The notes under the pieces were generated by a model. That model was not told where the DNA came from, made no database searches, and was given only the letters and a program-made list of their open reading frames with translations. Source: JABWCQ01 sp964587105 (lineage in GTDB: Bacteria > Electryoneota > RPQS01). From it: a stretch of 64,000 nt of DNA. Where the stretch lies: contig CAZPKG010000008.1 in NCBI GenBank assembly GCA_964587105.1, positions 1-64,000 on the forward strand, in the 5' to 3' direction. This document shows positions 1-8,467 of this stretch, in pieces (the stretch's first letter is position 1; the number at the start of each line of letters is the position of its first letter). The position numbers and the translations under genes were made by a program.

Positions 1-221
1 TCAATCTTTGTTAGGACACCTTCAGATGGGAAGCTTGTAGTGCCCGCAACGATAACCCCCCCGTCTGAAGTCGCGGCAAACTTTCGCGGCTCTCCTGTTC
101 CCGGATAAACTCTTGTCCACATTGTATCTGGCGGCTGTGCCTGCGCAATAAATTGCACACAAAACAAAACCGCGAACCCCACCCGCTTCAGATGATTGAC
201 TGCAGATAGAATTCGCGTCAT
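1..221 (-). CDS. Secreted repeat protein, N-terminal fragment (partial at window edge)
   Basis: The reading frame opens with ATG at 221 and runs off the left edge without a stop, so only the first 73 residues are visible. It starts MTRILSAVNHLKRVGFAVLF and continues into a hydrophobic stretch ending near FIAQAQ, a convincing signal peptide. The mature part begins with WTRVYPGTGEPRKF and SDGGVIVAGTTS, which resembles the blades of secreted beta-propeller or delta-60-like proteins common in FCB bacteria. A GGAG lies about ten bases upstream. The protein is probably exported to the periplasm or cell surface. Function and full length cannot be judged. Confidence 0.6.
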   Translation of the reverse strand, partial: MTRILSAVNHLKRVGFAVLFCVQFIAQAQPPDTMWTRVYPGTGEPRKFAATSDGGVIVAGTTSFPSEGVLTKI

Positions 222-229
222 AATTTTGG

Positions 230-870
230 TCTCCGAGGTGTGGGGTTTGTTGGTTCGTGTGACCTTGGGATAAGAAGGGGTTTTGAGTTGAGATTGTCAA
301 GGGGGTGCAGACCCCCTTCCCCCGTGAATGGAGGAAGGGGAGAGCAGTAGCGGAGAGATCCTTCAGGCCGAAGCGGCCTTCAGGATGACGACATGTCACT
401 GCTTTGTTAGTTGCGCTCGGAGTAGGTTGAGTGTTTGGCGAGATGCTTCCAGCATGACGGTGGACTTGAACTCACGATCCTGTCTCGGGGGATTTTGCCC
501 AGCAAGCTGGGCGCTACGATAAAGGCACAGCACGGGCGGATCCTTACGAGGACAAGTTGCCATCCGCCTCCACATTAGGCAGGGCAAGTCAAGCCGCTAC
601 GGATGCAGATTCCGGCCGGGTTGCGGCGGCCTTAGAGCTTATCTTGAAATAACTCAATCCCCCAAATTTTGATGGCGCACGCGACTTTGGGGCGCAACAA
701 CCGAGATTTTTCGGATTCCGGCGGGGCGGGGACGCCCACGCTCGGCGAAAACAACGACTCAATTTTATTTTGAGATAAGTCCTTAACCCGGCTCGGCGAG
801 CCGTTCTTTGAATTTGCTTGGCGCAGGCGGATTGCCATCCGCCCCTACATGGATTCTGGGGGATGCGCTT
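230..870. repeat. Gene-poor stretch with palindromic fragments
   Basis: No convincing gene lies here. Three inverted-repeat fragments are visible: an imperfect palindrome at about 358-385 (arms close to ATCCTTCAGGCC), a compact GGCGGAT-TGCC-ATCCGCC hairpin at 826-843, and the same two 7-base arms 20 bases apart at 535-568. The sequence CCATCCGCC followed by TCCACAT or CCTACAT is shared between the last two. This looks like decayed dispersed repeat DNA rather than regulatory sequence. Confidence 0.4.
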
Positions 871-871
871 A

Positions 872-1588
872 CTATGGCAAGAGGCGGCGAGATTGGAAGA
901 GGGTTGTGATTTGGTTGACCATTTCGGATTGAGTCAGGCGACCGGAGTTTAATACGAGATCGTAAATTTCGGGGTCGTTGGAATCGCGGTGCAGGTATTT
1001 CTTGTAGAAGGTTTGACGCGAGGAATCCTGCTCTTTCATTTCCTGACGAGCTTTGGATTCTGTCCAACCGTAGCGATCGACTAAACCTTTCAAGCGAGCT
1101 TCTTCAGAGGAGACAAGCCTGACGTGAATGCCACCCGGTAAGTCGCGTGTGACAATGGCGCCGCCGCGACCGATGATGATGCAACGGCCGAGCGTCGCGG
1201 TCGCGCGCATGGTTTGAATGAGTTTATGCAGAAGCTTCAAGTCGGAGATTTGGCCAACGAGTGTTTCTACGAACTCCTCAATTGCACCGCGCACTTTGGA
1301 ATCGAGCGCGAACATCAATTGATCAAAGGAATACTGCTGATCTGCCATCGCCTCAATCAATTTGCGGTTGTAAACCTGCCATGAACCGGTTTCGAGTTTT
1401 TCCAGTGCGTCGAACTCTTTGGCCAAAAGTTCTGCAAGCACGATGGCTTCGCAGCCGAATTGCCGGGAAATCGTGACGAACGGTACAGGGCGAGCGCCGC
1501 GAGTTGCCGCAAGTTGTTTAAGACGAGCGGCGACGCGTACTTGTGATTCAATATTTTGCTCGACGCGAGGGGGAAGAGTGTTTTTCAT
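872..1588 (-). CDS. Cytidylate kinase-like family protein
   Basis: The 238-residue protein matches the cytidylate-kinase-like family, P-loop-type proteins related to CMP kinase but of unproven substrate. The segment PFVTISRQFGCEA near residue 37 sits where the nucleotide-binding loop is expected. CIIIGRGGAIVTRDLPGG is the typical central strand and turn, and a long arginine-rich lid and C-terminal helix follow (EARLKGLVDRYGWTESKARQ). The start at 1588 is preferred over an upstream in-frame start at 1639 because GAGGTGG lies seven bases before it. The gene stands alone. Its cellular role is unknown; family members are often near redox or anaerobic genes. Confidence 0.75.
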   Translation of the reverse strand: MKNTLPPRVEQNIESQVRVAARLKQLAATRGARPVPFVTISRQFGCEAIVLAELLAKEFDALEKLETGSWQVYNRKLIEAMADQQYSFDQLMFALDSKVRGAIEEFVETLVGQISDLKLLHKLIQTMRATATLGRCIIIGRGGAIVTRDLPGGIHVRLVSSEEARLKGLVDRYGWTESKARQEMKEQDSSRQTFYKKYLHRDSNDPEIYDLVLNSGRLTQSEMVNQITTLFQSRRLLP

Positions 1589-1971
1589 GTGCCACCTCAA
1601 GGATTTGTCTCGGCTAAATGATCGACCACTTTTTGACAAACAAGAAGCGCGAACTCCACCCTGCTCAGCGGTTTGCCGAGTTCTTTGGGAAATTCGCGCC
1701 TGATACCATGCTGTTCAACCTCGGTTTGTGGTTGGCCGCGTGTGGTTTATTAAGGTAATCTCAAAATGAAGCGCTGTCAAGGCCGCTCGCGCAACATTCA
1801 CCGGGTTGCGTGATTTAGTGACAGAGGCTCAGCTTGTGTTCACTGGAATGACTGAAATGTTAACGTGTTGTTTTTACTGTTACGGTGAATAACTTTGGGA
1901 GGGGTCATCTTCGAGTTCTACTGTCAAAAGTCGCATTGTGGCAGGTTTCGGTGTAATTCACTATTATTGCC
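1589..1971. other. Divergent intergenic region
   Basis: This 383-base region separates the minus-strand kinase-like gene from plus-strand mobA and must hold both promoters. I see no riboswitch-like structure, no tRNA and no strong ribosome-binding site in front of the first mobA ATG. Confidence 0.4.
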
Positions 1972-2586
1972 ATGATTATGACCACAGAAAATGTGATATC
2001 GCACGTTGCTGGGGCAATTCTGGCGGGAGGGAAGAGTTCCCGGATGGGTGTGGCGAAGGCTGGGCTCCTGCTTATGTCGGGCAGAACGATCTTTGACCAT
2101 GTTCATGGTTGTTTGAGAGAGGTTGTTCAGCCTTGTGTCGTGGTTGGTCATGCGGAGGGGATTGCGCTCAATAAGTATTCTGAGCTTCAAGTCATCCCTG
2201 ACGAAGTTATCGAACGCGGACCTGTCGGCGCGATGCTTGGGCTGTTCAGGAGTAACATTGCGCAATCCTATCTTGTGGTCGGCTGCGATCAGCCGCTATT
2301 GACGGCAGAATTGCTCCGGTTGTTGCTTGAAGTGAAAGATGAACGACCAACTGTGTTCTGCAATGAAGGAGAAAGCTTCACATCGCCTTTGCCGGGGCTC
2401 TATCCGGCGAGTTTGCTTCCGATGGTTTTGCAACTCCTGGGGGGACCGCGCGCGTCACTACGCGAATTACTTGAGCTGGGCAAGGCACGTAAAATCGAAA
2501 TTGATCCCGCTAACTGGTTGCGGCTGCGCAGCGCGAATACGGCTCAAGACGTTGAAGAGATAAACACAATTCTCCGCTCAAGATAG
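1972..2586 (+). CDS. mobA: Molybdenum cofactor guanylyltransferase MobA
   Basis: MobA transfers GMP from GTP to molybdopterin to make the guanine dinucleotide form (MGD) used by DMSO-reductase-family enzymes. The N-terminal nucleotide-binding signature AGAILAGGKSSRMG is clear. It is followed by the acidic/VGCDQPLL metal-binding region near residue 104 and by SPLPGLYPASLLP, all as in MobA. At 204 residues it has the usual length. A second ATG two codons downstream could also be the start. It begins a plus-strand cofactor cluster (mobA, moaCB, moeA), and its product would serve the PsrA-type enzyme encoded 7 kb away. Confidence 0.9.
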   Translation: MIMTTENVISHVAGAILAGGKSSRMGVAKAGLLLMSGRTIFDHVHGCLREVVQPCVVVGHAEGIALNKYSELQVIPDEVIERGPVGAMLGLFRSNIAQSYLVVGCDQPLLTAELLRLLLEVKDERPTVFCNEGESFTSPLPGLYPASLLPMVLQLLGGPRASLRELLELGKARKIEIDPANWLRLRSANTAQDVEEINTILRSR

Positions 2587-2613
2587 TTTACCCTTGAAAT
2601 ATTAGGAATACTC

Positions 2614-3546
2614 GTGATTGACGTTTCAGAAAAAAATCGCACGCTTAGATCTGCTGTCGCCGAATCAGTATTGACCGTTTCACAGCCGGTGATTGAACGC
2701 ATTAAGGCCGGAACCGTTCCGAAAGGCGACCCGCTTGAAGTGGCCCGGGTGGCTGGCATAATGGCAGCTAAACGCACTGCGGATATTATTCCCTTTTGCC
2801 ATCCCGTTCCAATCGAGTTTATCAAGATTGAACATGAGATTTCGGACGGACGGATCACACTGACAGCGACGGTCAAAGGGATTTATCGCACGGGTATGGA
2901 GATGGAAGCGATGACTGCCGCCGCAGTCGCTGCGCTGACCGTGTATGATATGCTTAAGATGCTCGATGACAGTATGGAAATCCTTAGTGTGAGGCTTTTG
3001 AACAAGCGCGGAGGAAAATCGGATTTCAAGGACGCCTTTACGACTCCGTTGAAAGCAGCAGTACTCGTGATGTCCGATTCAATTTCCGGCGGAAAGAAGA
3101 CAGACACTTCGGGATTACTTATAAAAGATCGCCTGATAAGTCACGGGCTCGAGGTGGTTTCGTATGAAGTTATTCCGGATGACAGAGAACTCATTAGCAA
3201 GACACTTATCAAGTATTGCGACATCGATCGTGTTGATTTGGTGATGACCACAGGTGGGACGGGGTTCAGTCCGCGTGATACGACTCCGGAGGCCATGCAA
3301 TCCGTTATCGAGCGGGAAGTGCCGGGAATACCTGAGGCGATACGTTCGTACGGACAAGAGCGCACTCCCTACTCGATGCTCTCGCGTGCTAAAGCGGGAT
3401 TGCGCGGCAACACTTTGATAGTCAATTTGCCCGGTTCTAAGCGCGGTGTTCAGGAATCACTCGACGCGCTGTTGCCGGGAATGCTGCACGCTTTTCAAAT
3501 GATGTGGGGCGGCAAACATGAACGGCCCAATTCGCCGGAGAAGTAG
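2614..3546 (+). CDS. moaCB: Fused MoaC-MoaB/MogA molybdopterin biosynthesis protein
   Basis: Two cofactor enzymes are joined. Residues 1 to about 145 are MoaC, which helps convert GTP to cyclic pyranopterin monophosphate together with MoaA; the hallmarks are KRTADIIPFCHPVPI and GMEMEAMTAAAVAALTVYDM. Residues about 148-310 are a MoaB/MogA domain, which adenylylates molybdopterin before metal insertion; the hallmark is TTGGTGFSPRDTTPEA. The start is GTG at 2614, 28 bases after mobA. MoaC-MogA fusions are known, so the fusion itself is not new, but it joins an early and a late step of the pathway. The stop is three bases before the moeA start. Confidence 0.92.
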   Translation: MIDVSEKNRTLRSAVAESVLTVSQPVIERIKAGTVPKGDPLEVARVAGIMAAKRTADIIPFCHPVPIEFIKIEHEISDGRITLTATVKGIYRTGMEMEAMTAAAVAALTVYDMLKMLDDSMEILSVRLLNKRGGKSDFKDAFTTPLKAAVLVMSDSISGGKKTDTSGLLIKDRLISHGLEVVSYEVIPDDRELISKTLIKYCDIDRVDLVMTTGGTGFSPRDTTPEAMQSVIEREVPGIPEAIRSYGQERTPYSMLSRAKAGLRGNTLIVNLPGSKRGVQESLDALLPGMLHAFQMMWGGKHERPNSPEK

Positions 3547-3549
3547 AGC

Positions 3550-4764
3550 GTGATCGATTTTCGTGAAGCGCAAGCTATTGTCAATGAAATGGTCAAACCG
3601 TTGTCGGTGGAAGTACTGCCGCTCTCTGCGGCTCGCAACTGCTTTCTTGCCGAGGAGCTGCGTGCGCCGTTTCCGATTCCGCGATTTGATCACAGCGCAG
3701 TGGACGGATATGCAGTTCGTTCTGAAGATATCAAGCTTGCGACGAGTGAGAATCAGATTACGCTGTCCGTGATTGATACGGTCAAGACCGGCCACCGCTC
3801 GTCCGTGTCACTGAAGCCGGGTTGTGCGATTAGGATTTTTACCGGTGCGATGCTCCCGCAAGGCGCCGACACGGTTGTGATGGTTGAAGATGTGGCGTGC
3901 GAAAACGACGTGATTCGAGTTGCAGTGGCACAGAAAGCGAACAAGAATATTCGCCGAACAGGAGAGGAGTTTGTCAAAGATGCGGTTTGTTTGGCAGCTC
4001 ACACAAAGCTCGGTCCGGCGGCGATTGGGTTAGCGGCGACGCTTGGCGTCGAGCAAGTGCAGGTTTATCGTAAGCCCCGAGTCGCACTTCTGATTACAGG
4101 AAGTGAGCTTGTTGCGCCCGGACGACCCATTGAAGAAGGGCAGATTTACGATTCAAATCGTTACGCTTTGACGGCGGCGCTCGGTGAACTTGGTCTTGAA
4201 GATATTACAACTCGCACAATTTTAGATGATCAAACGGCGATTCAATTAGAAATTGAAGCTGCGCTCAAGAATGCCGACGTCGTTATTACATCAGGCGGCG
4301 CTTCAGTTGGCGACGTGGATTATGTGAAGCCTGCGATTCTGGCGCTCGGAGGAACGATCCACTTTGATAAAGTTGCAATCAAACCGGGCAAGCCTACGGT
4401 GTTTTCCACTGTGTTTGGTAAACCTGTATTTGGATTGCCGGGCAACCCTGTTTCCGCGTTAGTAACGTACTTGTTATTCGTAAGACCCGCGCTTTTGAAA
4501 ATGCTTGGGTGTCTCAGCGAACCAAATTCGTTGCGCACAGCGATGCTCAATGGGACACTTAGCAAACGCTCGTCTCGGACTGAGTTTGCGCGCGCAAGAC
4601 TAACTTTCGATGGAAGAGATGAGATTGCAACTCCGTGCAGCGGACAGGAATCACACATGCTGGGTGGACTTGTCAGTGCCAACGCGTTCATCATTTTTGA
4701 GGGAGAAGCCGGGTCGTTGGCAGATCGAAGCAGAATTCCAATATTACCGATTCAGTGGTCTTGA
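3550..4764 (+). CDS. moeA: Molybdopterin molybdenumtransferase MoeA
   Basis: MoeA inserts molybdate into adenylylated molybdopterin. The 404-residue protein carries the family's HSAVDGYAV motif near residue 54, the TGAMLPQGADTVVMVE segment, TSGGASVGDVDYV in the MogA-like domain, and KPGKPTVF with FGLPGNPVSALV. Translation starts at GTG 3550, three bases after the moaCB stop, so the genes are co-transcribed. The C-terminal domain IV follows from about residue 325. All expected regions are present. Confidence 0.93.
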   Translation: MIDFREAQAIVNEMVKPLSVEVLPLSAARNCFLAEELRAPFPIPRFDHSAVDGYAVRSEDIKLATSENQITLSVIDTVKTGHRSSVSLKPGCAIRIFTGAMLPQGADTVVMVEDVACENDVIRVAVAQKANKNIRRTGEEFVKDAVCLAAHTKLGPAAIGLAATLGVEQVQVYRKPRVALLITGSELVAPGRPIEEGQIYDSNRYALTAALGELGLEDITTRTILDDQTAIQLEIEAALKNADVVITSGGASVGDVDYVKPAILALGGTIHFDKVAIKPGKPTVFSTVFGKPVFGLPGNPVSALVTYLLFVRPALLKMLGCLSEPNSLRTAMLNGTLSKRSSRTEFARARLTFDGRDEIATPCSGQESHMLGGLVSANAFIIFEGEAGSLADRSRIPILPIQWS

Positions 4765-4767
4765 CTC

Positions 4768-5532
4768 ATGATTGAGTCAATTTCTCTCGCTTCGCTCCCA
4801 CTTCTTTCGCTCGTTTTTTTCGTAGCGGCAATCTACTCTTCGGTCGGACACGGCGGCGCTTCGGGATACCTTGCAGTGCTTGCGTTGTTCGCGCTTCCTG
4901 TCGCGCAGTTATCCGGGACAGCCTTGGTATTGAACGTGCTGGTTTCCTCGCTCGCGTTTTGGTCATTCCATCGCGCCGGTCACAAGCTTCCCGCATATTC
5001 CTGGATGCTTGTTTTGGCGTCTGTTCCCTTTTCGTTCTTAGGTGGATCGTTAACTATCAAGGATAGTTCCTATAAGCTGTTGCTTGCAATTGCTCTCATG
5101 CTTTCGGCGGGAAGACTATTGTTCGCGACACGCAAGAACGTCGTTCAGGATATTAGAAGCCCGCAGCCTCTCGCACTTGCTGCCACCGGATCGTCGATCG
5201 GATTTTTGTCCGGTATCGTCGGAGTTGGCGGTGGCATTTTTTTGAGCCCAGTGGCAATTTTCATGCGGTGGGCGACTGTGAAGTCCGCCGCAACGCTGTC
5301 CGCGCTGTTTATTTTGACTAACTCACTTTCCGGCATCGCGGGACGAGCGGTGGCACATAAGTTAGTTGTTGAGCCAGCTGTCGGGCTGATCATCGCGGCA
5401 TTCGTCGGCGGTGTAATAGGTTCGCAATTAGGGTCAAAATACTTCGACGGATTAGTGTTGCGGCGTGTATTGGCTGTTGTGCTGCTCATTGCAGCGTACA
5501 AGTTAATCACGCCGTTCTTCGTGCAGTCATAG
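4768..5532 (+). CDS. TauE/SafE (TSUP) family membrane transporter
   Basis: The 254-residue, very hydrophobic protein has the two-half layout of the TSUP family, which moves sulfite, sulfoacetate or other organosulfur anions. The first helix carries SSVGHGGASGYLA and the second half carries SSIGFLSGIVGVGGGIFLSP, the two family repeats. It starts three bases after the moeA stop, so it is likely in the same operon. The position between cofactor genes and a thiosulfate/polysulfide reductase locus suggests export of sulfite or a related sulfur product. The substrate is inferred only from context. A strong hairpin follows at 5555-5594. Confidence 0.85.
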   Translation: MIESISLASLPLLSLVFFVAAIYSSVGHGGASGYLAVLALFALPVAQLSGTALVLNVLVSSLAFWSFHRAGHKLPAYSWMLVLASVPFSFLGGSLTIKDSSYKLLLAIALMLSAGRLLFATRKNVVQDIRSPQPLALAATGSSIGFLSGIVGVGGGIFLSPVAIFMRWATVKSAATLSALFILTNSLSGIAGRAVAHKLVVEPAVGLIIAAFVGGVIGSQLGSKYFDGLVLRRVLAVVLLIAAYKLITPFFVQS

Positions 5533-5554
5533 CTTTCTTGCCTGACACTTGGCA

Positions 5555-5594
5555 AAACAAAAGGGTTTACCAAAATTGGTAAACCCTTTTGTTT
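5555..5594. terminator. Bidirectional intrinsic terminator, AAGGGTTTACC family
   Basis: A perfect stem of about 19 base pairs with a minimal loop lies between the convergent transporter and rhodanese genes. It has A-runs on the left and T-runs on the right, so it can act in both directions. The same stem sequence recurs elsewhere in the window. Confidence 0.9.
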
Positions 5595-5625
5595 GCAATT
5601 TGGTTCTTGAAACCTATGCTGAACT

Positions 5626-6279
5626 TCAACAACCTTCCTTTTTTTTCTTACCACCGGCGGCCTTTGGCGCAGTGCCGGAAGTAGTCGGAAGTGTGAGTTT
5701 TGGTGTCTGTACAGCCACGTCGGATGTTGCTGATTGTGATTGCACACTCCCGCCAAAATACGCGCAAACTGCTTTGACTTTAGCTAATGAGTCTGCCTGA
5801 GACGCGAGCGGGTTATCGGGAAATTGTGGAAAGAGAATCGCTGACTTCCACTCTTCCAGACCGCCGAACAAAATATAGGACTTCTTGAATCCACGCGCGG
5901 CGAGCAGCATCCATGCTTGAGCGGCATGAATTCCGCCTTCGGAGTAGATGATGACCTTCTCATTGCGCTGAATGTCCGCCGTGACAAGATCCGTTATGCT
6001 GATGTTTTCAGCATTGGGAATGTGGTACTCATTATATTCTTCTGGGGTGCGCACGTCGATCAAGCGGTAGTCGGCTTTGCCTTGAATCTGCCAATCGGCT
6101 AACTCCTGAACCGTGACATGATCGGATTTGTCTTGCACCATCACGGCCAAATCCTGTATGTTCATAGTCACACGCTCACCCTTGTAAGGATTTCCAAGCA
6201 ACAGTGCGCCGACGCCAAGGAGAAGTGTTACTGCGGCTGCTTTCTGCGTCCACCTAAGATTTGCAAGCGGATTTTTCAT
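5626..6279 (-). CDS. Membrane-anchored rhodanese-like protein with Ser in place of catalytic Cys
   Basis: An N-terminal hydrophobic segment (residues about 12-30) anchors a rhodanese domain. The CH2A motif LIDVRTPEEYNEYHIPNA is intact. The active-site loop reads IYSEGGIHAAQA, so the sulfur-carrying cysteine expected at position 113 is serine. The protein ends in a Lys-rich tail, GGKKKKEGC, with a single terminal cysteine. It is the last gene of the psr operon: its ATG overlaps the stop of the preceding transporter (TAATG), which decides the start at 6279. Without the cysteine it may bind sulfur compounds rather than transfer them, or the C-terminal cysteine may act instead. That is speculation. 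Confidence 0.82.
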   Translation of the reverse strand: MKNPLANLRWTQKAAAVTLLLGVGALLLGNPYKGERVTMNIQDLAVMVQDKSDHVTVQELADWQIQGKADYRLIDVRTPEEYNEYHIPNAENISITDLVTADIQRNEKVIIYSEGGIHAAQAWMLLAARGFKKSYILFGGLEEWKSAILFPQFPDNPLASQADSLAKVKAVCAYFGGSVQSQSATSDVAVQTPKLTLPTTSGTAPKAAGGKKKKEGC

Positions 6280-6881
6280 TAACCCTGCTCCGGACGAATG
6301 TGCGCCCATTTCTTTTCAGCCCAACCGGCAAACATAAACCCGCCGAGGGCCATTAGTACGACGAGAAAAACGATCAGGCCATATGACAAACCCGTCACTT
6401 GCGGGAGCGTGATCGATCCCATCGCGCTGCTGTTGTAGAAGCTCTCGAAGAGTGAAAACGACTCGCCGAAGAAAAATATTCCGGCGACAATTCCCATGAG
6501 ATAGACTAAACCATCGATCCTTCCGGTTGACGCGGCAACGCATGACGTGCCGGGGCAATAGCCTCCGATGACAAAACCGAAGCCCAAGAGCACGCCGCCA
6601 ACAATTTGTGGCATCAGAAACGTCGGACTGACATAGACAAGCGCAAGATCGACATAGCCCATCACTGAAAGGTAGTAAAGCCCCAACATCGCTGTCACAA
6701 TCGCCGTAAACATGACTTTGAATACGGTCAAATCGTAACCATAGAACTGCGCGGCGAGCTTGCGGCCACTTCCAAAACCTGCGCGTTCAAGGAAGAAACC
6801 GAAACCAATTCCTGTCGCAAAGGCAACGATGAGACTCGTGTCATCACCAAACATTGCATATTTGAAGAGCGGTGCGCTCAT
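6279..6881 (-). CDS. YeeE/YedE family sulfur-compound transporter, second half
   Basis: The 200-residue membrane protein belongs to the YeeE/YedE (DUF395) family, whose characterised member TsuA takes up thiosulfate. The conserved cysteine motif is GGYCPGTSCVAASTGRIDG, followed by several further helices. The start at 6881 is chosen because GGAGG lies eight bases upstream and the ATG overlaps the preceding stop (ATGA). With the gene just upstream it forms a split pair, each half carrying one conserved cysteine motif. Together they probably make one thiosulfate or sulfide-equivalent channel feeding the reductase. Confidence 0.85.
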   Translation of the reverse strand: MSAPLFKYAMFGDDTSLIVAFATGIGFGFFLERAGFGSGRKLAAQFYGYDLTVFKVMFTAIVTAMLGLYYLSVMGYVDLALVYVSPTFLMPQIVGGVLLGFGFVIGGYCPGTSCVAASTGRIDGLVYLMGIVAGIFFFGESFSLFESFYNSSAMGSITLPQVTGLSYGLIVFLVVLMALGGFMFAGWAEKKWAHIRPEQG

Positions 6882-7450
6882 AGCCATTGCCTCCGCATGA
6901 AATAGGCGAGCGCATAAGCGCCGCCGAAAACGCACATCATAAATGCCCAACTTCCGACGCTCAATAACGCACCTCCGGTGAGCGCCTGTCCACTTGTGCA
7001 GCCGCGCGCGAGTTTCGCTCCGATGCCCATGAGGATTCCGCCGGAAAATGCGAACATCAATCGCTTCGCCGACGAAAAATGCGGTCCTTTCTCAACAGTT
7101 TTCTTGACTCTACCTGCAAGAATACCGGACAGAAATCCACCCACAAAAACTCCGAGGACTTCGAATACCAGCCAATCTTTTAGCGGATGCCTGCTGCCGT
7201 CTCCGAGATACTCTTGATAGTATGGATTGCTTGCGGCATGATCGGGCGCGATAGCGTGAACTCCCGTGGCAACAAGACTTGTGAAGGCTCCGGATGCTCC
7301 AAGACCACGGCCCATCACGACGAACGCGAGCAAAAGCACAAGCCCTAAACCAATTCCCGCAGCGTAGGGATTCCAGTATGGCTGCGGTTTGGCGTGCGCG
7401 TGTGTTTCATCCGATCTTCCAATGACGTCATTGGATGAAATTGCGGACAT
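6878..7450 (-). CDS. YeeE/YedE family sulfur-compound transporter, first half
   Basis: The 190-residue protein has a hydrophilic N-terminus rich in His and Asp (SDETHAHAKPQPYW), then helices carrying ARGCTSGQALTGGALLSVG, the other half of the YeeE/YedE cysteine signature. The long loop between the first two helices is larger than in compact family members. It overlaps the next gene by four bases, so translation is probably coupled. It lies between the psrC-like gene and the second transporter half in the same operon, which argues for a role in bringing in thiosulfate or sulfane sulfur. Confidence 0.85.
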   Translation of the reverse strand: MSAISSNDVIGRSDETHAHAKPQPYWNPYAAGIGLGLVLLLAFVVMGRGLGASGAFTSLVATGVHAIAPDHAASNPYYQEYLGDGSRHPLKDWLVFEVLGVFVGGFLSGILAGRVKKTVEKGPHFSSAKRLMFAFSGGILMGIGAKLARGCTSGQALTGGALLSVGSWAFMMCVFGGAYALAYFMRRQWL

Positions 7451-7492
7451 TTTTGTGAACCTCTATTTCAAAAGTTTTGATTTTTCTATTCG

Positions 7493-8464
7493 CTAACGCA
7501 ACGAGGCGCTTGAAGCTTCGATCCAATGCGAGGATTGCCCGGCATAAACGATGACGAAACGGAGTACCAGTCCGCCTAACAACACAAGGAGCGGCGGAAT
7601 CGCAGTATGCTGCACTTTGTGTTGAACTGCAAGAATTTGGATGACAAGCGGAACGATTATCCCAGCACCGACAACGAAAACCCAGAACACCGGTGCGTAT
7701 GGTCCACCAACGAGTAACATTGCGGCCGTGATATGTGATTGTGAGGTGTTCAGCAGCCCGATAAAGAACAAAGCAATGACAAACAGCTCCACAATGAGAA
7801 AACCGTTGTCCGCTTTGGCAAGCAATTCGCGTTCACTTTTGTCCCGCGCGATCATGTGAACCAGAGCCGCAGCAGACGAGGCTCCCGAGACAAGGAAGAG
7901 CAACCACAAGATAGAACTGCTCCAGAGCGGTCGTGCTCCGGCGGCGCTTAGCAGCACGCCAGTGTACATGCCTAATAGCCCACCAAGCAGCATGTTCACA
8001 ATTCCAATTGTTCGCACGACATTGGGATTGTCACGCCATTTTGCAGACAACTCGATTAGTGGTTTGAGGATTCCGTGCCATTTTTGGCTCCATGTTTCCG
8101 GCGCGCGCAACAGCAATAGAGCTGATATCGCGGGATAGACGAGAATCAGTATCCAGGCTCCCCACGACATTGGAGAAGATATCTCAAACGTGGTGTATAG
8201 CCGCCAAACGTAGGCCTTGTGCTCGAGATCGAGGAAGAGCGCTAACATGCCGAGCGACAAAAGCGCGAGACTAATTGTAGGAACTTGATAACAGGCGCAT
8301 TGCGTGCGTTCGCGATAGCGGCCGCTGAAGACCAAGTAGCCGGAGATCATCATCATGCCGGCAACCAATCCGCCGAGAAAAAGATAAACCGGTATCTCCC
8401 ATCCCCAGATATGCAAGAACGGGTCAATTTGCGGATTCAGGCGAGTTGTGGTTAGTTCGTGCAT
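7493..8464 (-). CDS. psrC: NrfD/PsrC-type quinone-interacting membrane subunit
   Basis: The 323-residue polytopic protein is the membrane anchor of a complex iron-sulfur molybdoenzyme. It passes electrons from menaquinol to the iron-sulfur subunit. The opening IWGWEIPVYLFLGGLVAGMM is typical of NrfD/PsrC, and about eight to nine hydrophobic segments follow. SSPMSWGAWILILVYP is another family motif. It starts three bases after the psrB stop. Annotation as PsrC rather than PhsC or NrfD rests on the neighbouring sulfur transporters; the substrate cannot be fixed from sequence. Confidence 0.88.
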   Translation of the reverse strand: MHELTTTRLNPQIDPFLHIWGWEIPVYLFLGGLVAGMMMISGYLVFSGRYRERTQCACYQVPTISLALLSLGMLALFLDLEHKAYVWRLYTTFEISSPMSWGAWILILVYPAISALLLLRAPETWSQKWHGILKPLIELSAKWRDNPNVVRTIGIVNMLLGGLLGMYTGVLLSAAGARPLWSSSILWLLFLVSGASSAAALVHMIARDKSERELLAKADNGFLIVELFVIALFFIGLLNTSQSHITAAMLLVGGPYAPVFWVFVVGAGIIVPLVIQILAVQHKVQHTAIPPLLVLLGGLVLRFVIVYAGQSSHWIEASSASLR

Positions 8465-8467
8465 GTG

